From positions 5,723,001-5,787,000 of the forward strand of contig NC_065874.1 in NCBI RefSeq assembly GCF_933775445.1: a DNA stretch of 64,000 nt, in the 5' to 3' direction. Below, piece by piece: positions 50,705 through 64,000 of this stretch. Below the pieces are notes generated by a model. The model was given only the letters and a program-made list of their open reading frames with translations, had not been told where the DNA came from and did no database searches. The stretch's first letter is position 1. Each line of letters starts with the position of its first letter. Source of the stretch: Argentina anserina (Eukaryota; Streptophyta; Magnoliopsida; Rosales; Rosaceae). A program made the position numbers and the translations under genes.

Positions 50705-51422
50705 TCTCTATCCAGAGCTTCACTCTGAAATTACAGAGTGAAGTTCCAATTTTGGCACACTTTTCGGTCAAATTTTTTCACCATAAACGATTCAATATTT
50801 AGGTATGCTATTTAAGATCATCTATACAAAATTTCATCTAATTCGGACATCGTTAAGGTATTGAAATTGGATTAAATCAATGAATGAATTAAAACTGTTC
50901 AACGTAAACCGTTCGTGTAAATCTTAATTTTGAAAGCTCAAATCATTGTCCGAATTGGATGAAATTTTGTATAGATGATCTTGAATAGCATACCTAAATA
51001 TTGAATCGTTTATGCTGAAAAAATTTGACCGAAAAGTGTGCCAAAATTGGAACTTCACTCTGAAATTTTAGAGTGAAGCTAATGTTTTCAGCATAAGCGA
51101 TTCAATATTTAGGTATGCTATTCAAGATCATCTATACAAAATTTCATCCAATTCGGACATCGTTAAGGTATTGAAATTAGATTAAATCAATGAATGAATT
51201 AAAACTGTTCAACGTGAACCGTTCATGTAAATCTCAATTTTGAAAGCTCAAACCATTGTCAAATTAGATGAAACTTTGTAGAGATGATCTTGAATGACAT
51301 ATCTAAATATTGAATCGCTTATGGTGAAAATATTTGACCGAAAAGTGTGCCAAAATTGGAACTTCATTCTGTAATTTCATAATGAAGCTTCATTCTGTAA
51401 TTTCATAATGAAGCTTCATTCT

Positions 51423-51456
<34 letters not shown>
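50308..51456. other. intergenic with composite MITE
   Basis: About 390 bp of plain AT-rich sequence, a (TA)n tract (50667-50699), the composite MITE (50701-51425) and a second (TA)n tract (51426-51455). Confidence 0.6.
50701..51425. mobile_element. composite foldback MITE, two units
   Basis: Same family as 27646-28048. It starts ACAGTCTCTATCCAGAG after a (TA)n tract. An inner junction at about 51047-51085 joins the right arm of one unit (without its last 15 bp) to the inner part of a second unit; the far end (GAAGCTTCATTCTGGA) lacks the terminal TAGGGACTGT. A local duplication of TCTGTAATTTCATAATGAAGCT lies at about 51367-51415. Confidence 0.8.
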
Positions 51457-51457
<1 letters not shown>

Positions 51458-51775
51458 AAGACATTTTTCAGAATTCATATAATTGAAAGTACAAATTTAG
51501 CAAAACATTCTTTCAAAATATATGTACCATAGAAAGAAAAAGGGAAGGAAAAAAATATATCATACCTTAAGTGTTTAGAGAAAAATATATATAGAGTTTA
51601 GATTAAAAAAACTAATAGATGAGAAATGGTAGAAAGAAGATTCGAACCTTGGACATGGATGAAAATGAATTTTGTAATTTACCCACTAAACTAACAATAC
51701 TTTCATTACTTATTTGTACTTACATATTATATATTCTTTAACTTTGTATGGGTTTGAGCCCAGACAACCTATCAC

Positions 51776-52009
51776 ATGGATCCGCCCATGGGGGAGAAAG
51801 GTTTTGACAAGAATAGCATTTTACAAATGGCTAAGGCAGAGGAGTGCACTGGTGTAAATTTAGCGTATCTGTGTTGCATGGCTGCGAGGGTAAACAGCAA
51901 CAGCGACAGCGACATCGACAGCAACAACAACAACAACCTGACTATGGCTAGTAGCCCTATGCCCCTATCCACGCCAAAGCTTATCAGTTATCATTCACTC
52001 ATACATTGA
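51776..52009 (+). CDS. small ORF, duplicated, unrecognised (77 aa)
   Basis: Starts MDPPMGEKGFDKNSIL, then an Ala/Cys-rich part (AYLCCMAARVN) and an Asn/Ser/Asp-rich tail encoded by a CAACAG tract. No signal peptide or known domain. The sister ORF in copy 2 differs by one replacement (Gly9 to Ser), silent changes, one further replacement next to the tract and a 12-nt in-frame deletion in the tract, so the frame is kept. It may be coding or just a recent duplicate of non-coding DNA. Confidence 0.3.
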   Translation: MDPPMGEKGFDKNSILQMAKAEECTGVNLAYLCCMAARVNSNSDSDIDSNNNNNLTMASSPMPLSTPKLISYHSLIH

Positions 52010-52442
52010 TACATATATGTTGCTCCAGTTGAACCTAGCCTTGTAATTGGATTTGCTCTTAATTATATGTGGCTTACAAAGAGATAATATTACGTATATG
52101 AGAAGACATTTTTCAGAATTCATATAATTGAGAAGACATTTTTCAGAATTCATATAATTGAAAGTACAAATTTAACAAAACATTCTTTCAAAATATATGT
52201 ACCATAGAAAGAAAAAGGGAAGGAAAAAAAATATATCATACTTTAAGTGTTTAGAGAAAAATATATATAGAGTTTAGATTAAAAAAACTAATAGATGAGA
52301 AATGGTAGAAAGAAGATTCGAACCTTGGAAAATGAATTTTGTAATTTACCCACTAAACTAACAATACTTTCATTACTTATTTGTACTTACATATTATATA
52401 TTCTTTAACTTTGTATGGGTTTGAGCCCAGACAACCTATCAC

Positions 52443-52664
52443 ATGGATCCGCCCATGGGGGAGAAAAGTTTTGACAAGAATAGCATTTTACAAATGGCTA
52501 AGGCAGAGGAGTGTACTGGTGTAAATTTAGCATATCTGTGTTGCATGGCTGCGAGGGTAAACAACAACAGCGACAGCAACAACAACAACAACCTGACTAT
52601 GGCTAGTAGCCCTATGCCCCTATCCACGCCAAAGCTTATCAGTTATCATTCACTCATACATTGA
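52443..52664 (+). CDS. small ORF, duplicated copy (73 aa)
   Basis: Second copy of the ORF at 51776: MDPPMGEKSFDKNSIL start, same stop context, shorter Asn/Ser tract. Evidence and doubts as for the first copy. Confidence 0.3.
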   Translation: MDPPMGEKSFDKNSILQMAKAEECTGVNLAYLCCMAARVNNNSDSNNNNNLTMASSPMPLSTPKLISYHSLIH

Positions 52665-52750
52665 TACATATATGTTGCTCCAGTTGAACCTAGCCTTGTA
52701 ATTGGATTTGCTCTTAATTATATGTGGCTTACAAAGAGATAATATTACGT

Positions 52751-54541
52751 ACTGAAAGCCAACGAACTTAATTCTGATGTTGTAATCAATCTTGGAGTCA
52801 GGAAAAGCTTTTGTATCGTCACATCCTGAAAACCCTAATATTTGTCATGTTAAATATCTTCATGGACGGGGGTATACGTAACTACGTAGTCGTTTGTAAT
52901 TAAAGATGGCATTTATGTCTTTTGGGTAAAACCCACGGGTAATTATCCACCCAAAATTAATACCCTAATACATATTTTACCCATGGATACCCATACTCAT
53001 GGGTATAGATGCCAACTTGATTTGTAATAAGATATTTTCACGTTTTATTAAGTTCAAATGTTCAACAACAAAAAAAACTGCATGCCAGATTGCCAGAATG
53101 ACATGACCTCCAACAAGTTTATACTGTAGTTGGAACGGTCTCATGCTCTCATAGTCAGATAGTCTCATTCATTATTGTTCGTCTTCTTCAAAGTGCTTTG
53201 ATAGCATATGGTGGTTTACTTTGTTTTCCAGCAATCTTCAATGAAACATGCACTAAATCTCATTTCTTGCCTTTAAAGTATAAAATCAGCTGTTAAGTGA
53301 CTAGCTTGTATCAAAGTGCAAACAAACCAGTCACCAGTGTTCTAAACAGCAACTAATGTTTAAATGGATCAAGATCATATATGGGCCGGCCCAGAAAACC
53401 CAACACATTCTAGGTGAGGTTCCCTATAAAACTAGGAAACCCCGTGAAAGACAAATACCAATTTGAACAGTCAGAAATTGGGGAAGGCTCTCTTTGATGA
53501 TGCTCTCGGAAACAACCACTCTCCGGCGGCAGCTGAGGTAAAGCTTCATTCTTGGGCTTCTTTTTCATCTACTTGAAATCGCAAATGAAATTCAGTTCGA
53601 TTAACTTGTACTTACTCCCGAAGCTAATTCTTTCAATTTGTAATATAGGGTTCGATCCATTTCGGATTTCAGAATCTAGAATCTGTCTATTTAAACTGGA
53701 ATGACCGATGGGTTCTGAAAATTTAACTCTTTTTGCATGTTAATCAGTAACCTATTGTTACAGTTTGAAGACCAAGCCTCTTCGGTTATTTGGAAATTTT
53801 GTTTTACTGATGTAAATTTGGCTGAACATCATTGTAATTTGTAACAGAGTTAAGTCTTTGTACACAAAATGGTGTTTGCAATCAATAGAATTGGAAAACA
53901 CAATTGTACATCATATCTGCTATATACAATTATCTGAGAGCTATTGTAGGACAGAACTATAGATGTAAATCATCAAGATCCTATACATATGCTTGATCCA
54001 CCATCTATTCCATCATATATGCTATCACATGAATACTGTACCCGCTACACCACGGGACACTGCCATGTGGTGTACCCAGTCAATCATATTACGTCATGGT
54101 ATAATTATCATACACACGGTGAAAATGACAAAAACTTATTTACATATAAAAACCAATCAGAAACAATCACAATAAATAATGAACTAATAACATTAAGAGT
54201 GTACGCCACATGGGATATGTGATAGATATATATAATAATTTTTTGAATATTGTAATACGAATTCAAATTATTTCCTTTATTACGAATGCCTTGAGGTTTA
54301 CCAAAACGACCATAAGATCACTTTACTCTTAAAATGTTGAACAAATAGTATTTGGAATATAAGTTCTTAAGTAACAAAATATTGGATTCTAAGACGTTTT
54401 ATTTTGTGGTAATTAGTCTCCACTTACCCCATGTCCTGGCTAATCTTGCTATGTTGCAAAGAGGCTTTATTTAAGAAAAAAAAAAACCTCGACATTGTTA
54501 GCTGACATGCTGCACTATTACCATCGTAAGTCCATAACTAG
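52751..54541. other. intergenic, downstream of BBE-like gene
   Basis: Has ACCCATGGGTA-type repeats at 52920-53010, the first-exon-like copy B (53466-53660), and AT-rich sequence. No gene. Confidence 0.45.
53466..53660 (+). repeat. first-exon-like segment, copy B
   Basis: GGGGAAGGCTCTC, TGATGCTCTCGGAA, CCACTCTCCGGC, a GGTAAAGCTTC donor-like site and a TTTCAATTTGTAATATAGGGTT block, all matching copy C in order and spacing. Confidence 0.65.
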
Positions 54542-56200
<1,659 letters not shown>

Positions 56201-56220
56201 TCAGTTGTGTTTCTGTGTTT

Positions 56221-56227
56221 CTTTATA
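56221..56227 (-). promoter_or_regulatory. TATA box of BBE-like gene 54542
   Basis: Minus strand TATAAAG, 60 bp from the ATG. The same spacing (62 bp) is seen for the genes at 58168 and 61439. Confidence 0.7.
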
Positions 56228-57429
56228 GAAGAAACTTGAAGCTGCATTACTGTTTACTGGATTAGCTGATGGCACGTATCCATTTTAGGTCGGGTTCCTT
56301 GCCTAACTTCAATAAAAGAGTTGACAGAATCATCCGTAGGGCAAAGGAAACCGAGACGATATGGTGCAAAAACTGCTATGGTGAGTATTTGGTCTATTGT
56401 TTTGTTTAACCTGATCGAGGTGCTGTAAAAAGTACTAATGACACCACCATTGGAGATGCTTTGAAGACATTTAGATGAAATGAAGGTTGCTGCGTACAAC
56501 AATGAAGAAACTTCTAAAAATGAACATGTTCTGATACTGAGGAAATATTGTGAACAGTTGGGTATTCTCATTTGCAGTGTCAAGTCTGCTTCTATATGTC
56601 TCCAGTCTGTTGCCATATTTTGGATCAAACCTACAGGAGAGGAATAGTATTACTCAATTAATACTTCCCTATCATAATTATGGTCGCCTATTGAATGATA
56701 CACTCGAATATACTGTATTTAGGCATGCCGATCAAGTTATATGTAAGACCCGATTCCAGAAAGGGAAATTTATTTGGAAGTTCGGTGAATTATCAATTAT
56801 GTATGAATGGTCAACACCTAGCTTCCCATTCAGGGAGACAAACCTGAGAGCTGAAATTGTATTAATCTGACCAACCCACCAAGAAACTCTGTTCGATTGT
56901 AATCCAAAGCAATATCAGAGATTTAAAATTCGTTGACAGAGTGGTGAAGCTAATACTGAAGTACTGAACACAGATCTAGATAACATCATTCAAAACGAAG
57001 AAGAACACGAACTTGAAATCAAACAAACAAAAAGCCCTATTACCAGTCTCTATCTCACTCTCCGGGCTTCATCTCTGTGACGAAACCTTGGACGACCCAA
57101 AAAAGAGTCTCCTATGGCCAGGCTGTAAATCAAAAATACACAGAGGGGTAAAATTGTCTTTCATCAAGACAACCGATCGCCTCCAGCATATTCCCGATCA
57201 TATACGAAGATTAAACAACAAGCCTTTCAGTTATTCATATCTTTAAACCTAAGCAAAACGCTCAGAAACGCGCCGTTAATGACCTAATTGGTGACGGAAT
57301 CGAACGAATACGTCTGATATATTTTCTAAAAACACAGTTATATCCCTTTGCATATTTTGCATTAAAAGTCTCATACACTGCATAAGAAAATTGAAGAGGG
57401 AAAAAAAGTCGAGAAACTCAAACTAAAAA
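56228..57429. other. intergenic with a BBE relic
   Basis: Holds the BBE relic (56272-56375). The region to about 56630 aligns with 60080-60290. No gene seen after that. Confidence 0.45.
56272..56375 (-). pseudogene. BBE-like relic (FAD-Cys region)
   Basis: Minus strand reads FAPYRLGF, LCPT and QGT, matching the GFPAGLCPT... GQGTLMRK region of BBE-like genes with the PAG codons deleted. Weak but paired with a better-preserved relic at 59955-60080 in the same relative position. Confidence 0.45.
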
Positions 57430-57640
57430 GCCAAGAATTGGGAGTGTCCATATGAATTGGGAAGGGCGGAGAATCTTTGATGCTCTCGGAATCCGCCACT
57501 CTCCGGCAAGTTTTCAGGTAAAAGCTTCTTTCTTGAGCTTCTTTTTCTTCGACCTACAATCACAAATGAAACTCAATTTGATTCCACTCCCGAACTTTAC
57601 TCTTCCAATTTCTAATTCAGGGTTTCTGAAATCCAGAATC
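57430..57640 (+). repeat. first-exon-like segment, copy C
   Basis: AATTGGGAAGG, a 27-codon open frame starting at 57452 (MNWEGRRIFDALGI...), CCACTCTCCGGC, a donor-like AGGTAAAAGC at about 57519, and the AACTCAATTTG... AATTCAGGGTTT block. Best-preserved of the three copies. The parent gene is not recognised. Confidence 0.6.
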
Positions 57641-58167
57641 TGTCCTTTTGAACTGAATTTAACCAATGGGTACTGCAATTTGACCTATTTTTGCTGACTA
57701 GAATTCACCTGTTATTTTTTTGGTTTCTGAATATGAACTTTGCTGCATATTCTGCTGTACATGTTATCCTCATATTCATAAAGAATGTTGATTTTGTATT
57801 TATGTTATCTGTTATAACCAAGCCTTGTTTAGTTGTTTGGGATTTGTTTTGATTCATATATAATTTAGACAATAATTTCTGTACCAGAGTACACACTTTG
57901 AAAACCAATCAAGGCCTTGAGGTTTCTCAAAAACTAGCAAAACTTTACTCTTGAAATAACAATTATTCGGACAATATTTCAAGACTAGCTGAAAATTGGA
58001 TGCCAAGGCATTGCGCTTGGTGAGTAGTTAGTCGCTACTCATCCTACATTTTGGCTACTCTTGCTATCTTGCCAAAGGGATTTTATTTAAGGAAATGGGG
58101 AACTAAGAAACAGAAGCCTCCGCAGTCTTAGCTGACTTGCTGTGGTGTTACTAATTTACTATCATCA

Positions 58168-59855
<1,688 letters not shown>

Positions 59856-61438
59856 GAAGCATGAACGTGCATTAGTGTTCAGTTGATGAGCTAATGCAAA
59901 TGTCATGTGGTGTTGGGGCAACAAGGACTAAATGGTCTCTATTTATGGTGGATTGACTTCAACCCCAAATCTTCTGAAGTAGCATTCCCCGCCTACCATC
60001 ACTGAGATGGCTCACAGCACCAGCAATATGGCAAAGACCTGGTGGGAAACCGAGACCATATGCTGCAAAAATGTGGTGGGGCTTTTAAATCTGTGGTGGT
60101 TTGAAACCTGAACTTTTGTTCAGAGGACTAAGAGAGAAGACGTGAAGAGAGCGGCACAGCCTAAGAAATTCTAAAAGTGAACAAGGTCTGCTGCAGAGGA
60201 AATTGTGAAGAGAGACGATACTTTTTAGGTTAGTCTCTCTTGCACTAGCTTTGCTTCTATATCTATTTTTTGTTGCCAAATGTTTTGATCATACAAAAGA
60301 AATTGAAGTGTAAACTATTCTTTTGACCTTTATTATAATTTAGCTGTGATTCCATCAAACAATAATTTATTAACTTTCTTCACCAAGTAAATTTAGTATA
60401 AGAACGTAGTGAGGATTTTCTTTTTAACTTGAGTTTGGGGTTTGACTGTATACAGAGATTTCTTAGGTCAGAAAACTGAGTAGTGAGTACTTGTTTATAT
60501 CTTTGTCCATCCACTCGTAAAAATTCAAGCTCCAAAGAATTTTTGCCATGCGTTGATTGCGTTCCATTAAGAAATGTTTAGGCTGTGAATGTTTAGGTTA
60601 CTGTGACTAGTGCGTCTGCCCCAAAAATTTCACTCAAATCATGTGTTGAAACATGGGTAATGACTAATGAGTAAAATGAGAATTTATGCCAAAATCGTGT
60701 TGTTATAGACACCTTTTTGCCCCCACTACTTTGGAGATAAATTCTTTTTGGTACTGCATATTTACTTCAAGACACCTATAGATTTTGAGCAGTGCTTCTG
60801 GAAGAACGAAACCTTGAGGATACTGTACCACTAAAAAACTAAGGGGATTGAGTTTGATCCTCTCTAGTCTAAAAAAAATATAAAAAAATACGCACCCTCG
60901 TCCACTGCATAAGTTTATAATTTTATCTGTTTTTTTTTTAGTCACAAGTTTATAATTTTATCTATTCAATACATTTTTTATTCAGTTTCTATAGATCCTT
61001 CAAATTATTGCAACAGGTGACTGTGACTCACAGCACAGGTGCCGCATGCAGGTTGAAGTTTGATACCTGGAAACCTCTGAAAGAGATGTCTCCAATTGCT
61101 TTGCCATTTGTAAAGGAGTAGGTATTGTCTGATTTTGGTGGGTTTCTTAACAAAGTTAACCTAATCCATTCACAATGTATGGGCAGAACAAGCACATAAA
61201 AGCTAAAACAAACCCATTATTCCAGCTCTTTCCTGTAACAAATCCATTATTGCAAATCCTAGGTAAAAATACTAGTCTACAACAAGTGAATGTTATACCC
61301 AGAGACTTATTTGACAAATCTGCTCCGGTATATAGAATCAGGCAAACATTTTCTTAAACAAAACACACTAATGAAGAACCCATCAGATGCTTACCACGCT
61401 TCGAATGCCATAAATATGTAGCTGTGTGTTTTCTATGA
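59856..61438. other. intergenic with a BBE relic
   Basis: The relic at 59955-60080 and its neighbouring sequence match the 56272-56630 region. The rest, including ORF-like stretches at 60085-61357, shows nothing I can support. Unlike the two intervals to the left, I see no first-exon-like segment here. Confidence 0.45.
59955..60080 (-). pseudogene. BBE-like relic (FAD-Cys region)
   Basis: Minus strand reads YGLGFPPGLCH... GRRGMLLQK, a diverged copy of the GFPAGLCPTVGVGGHISGG... GMLLRK region. No flanking BBE sequence remains. Confidence 0.6.
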
Positions 61439-63627
<2,189 letters not shown>

Positions 63628-64000
63628 TGTAATAACCCTAAATTTCATTACATTATTTGATTCAATTTGAATTCTATTTAATCATGAATTTCAGTTTAAA
63701 TGAATTTAATTGTTTGCAACGTTACGGAAACGGAAACGTTCTCGGAACGTTTGAATTGAAAAACGTTACATTTCCGTAACGTTTATATCGACTTTTATTC
63801 CGTCGATCAGTTGCGAAAACTTCCTTCACGAAAGTTGTAGAGCTCGTCGATACGAGTTCGTGAATATGTGACGCGTCCTAATCGGACGACGTACGAAAAA
63901 GTTATTAACGACGGAAGTTAGTTTCCGATTTTAAGGGGGTATAAAAGGACATTTTGTGAAGTAGGGTTTCTATTTTCAGAAACCCTCTTCTCTCTCTTCT
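63628..64000 (+). mobile_element. start of long LTR (runs off right edge)
   Basis: Starts TGTAATAACCCT and aligns with the minus strand of 8205-7800. Shared features include TTGTAGAGCTCGT, AAGTTATTAACGACGGAA and GTTTCCGATTTTA, then a promoter-like TATAAAAGG at about 63941-63949 and an AGGGTTTC/GAAACCC stretch. Orientation is opposite to the copy at 5732-8205. Confidence 0.75.

Larger units (their letters stand above)
51457..52750. repeat. 675-bp tandem duplication
   Basis: Copy 1 from 51457 and copy 2 from 52132 share GAAGACATTTTTCAGAATTC and read through to AATATTACGTA, with few differences (small indels in the CAACAG tract and in a GACATGGAT stretch). An additional 30-bp end piece is repeated at 52102-52131. 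Each copy contains one small ORF. Confidence 0.92.

Overview
This is nuclear DNA from a flowering plant (a eudicot). Genes have several short exons with GT/AG introns, intergenic DNA is AT-rich, and Ty1/copia, LINE, long-LTR and MITE sequences are dense. The gene order points to a block collinear with Arabidopsis chromosome 2 around At2g34740-At2g34810 (from memory): fatty acid hydroxylase FAH1, the coiled-coil protein EMB1611/MEE22, a PP2C phosphatase, then berberine-bridge-enzyme-like (BBE-like) flavoproteins. A woody or herbaceous Rosaceae is my guess for the source, but nothing in the window proves it.

Layout. 1-1625 is the 5' end of a Ty1/copia element on the minus strand, running off the left edge. 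4.8-8.9 kb is a broken tandem copy of FAH, split by a 2474-bp solo-LTR-like element. 11.5-13.4 kb is the intact FAH gene (237 aa) and 14.8-21.4 kb the intact EMB1611/MEE22-like gene (about 1509 aa, with three 83-codon coiled-coil repeats). 22.7-24.5 kb is a PP2C pseudogene.

From 24.6 kb to the right edge is a BBE-like array. It has five intact single-exon genes on the minus strand (24637-26223, 41530-43122, 54542-56161, 58168-59787, 61439-63076), one 5'-truncated minus-strand pseudogene (31058-32262), one plus-strand pseudogene cut by a complete 5339-bp copia element (32616-38500, element 32974-38312, target duplication AAGCC), and two short relics (about 56272-56375 and 59955-60080). Between the genes lie an alcohol dehydrogenase fragment, a MUT9/casein-kinase-like fragment, a decayed LINE (about 44945-50307), foldback MITEs, a 675-bp tandem duplication carrying a small unrecognised ORF, and at the right edge the start of another long LTR.

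Function. FAH acts in the ER on sphingolipid acyl chains, EMB1611/MEE22 is a developmental coiled-coil protein, and the BBE-like proteins are secreted flavin oxidoreductases; the closest characterised relatives, by position and motifs, are Arabidopsis monolignol oxidoreductases. The most interesting signal is divergence inside the BBE-like array: two of the tandem copies have lost the cysteine that makes the second covalent bond to FAD (Tyr instead), and these same copies carry Val rather than Leu at the residue known to gate oxygen access. One of them has also lost the TATA box kept by its neighbours.
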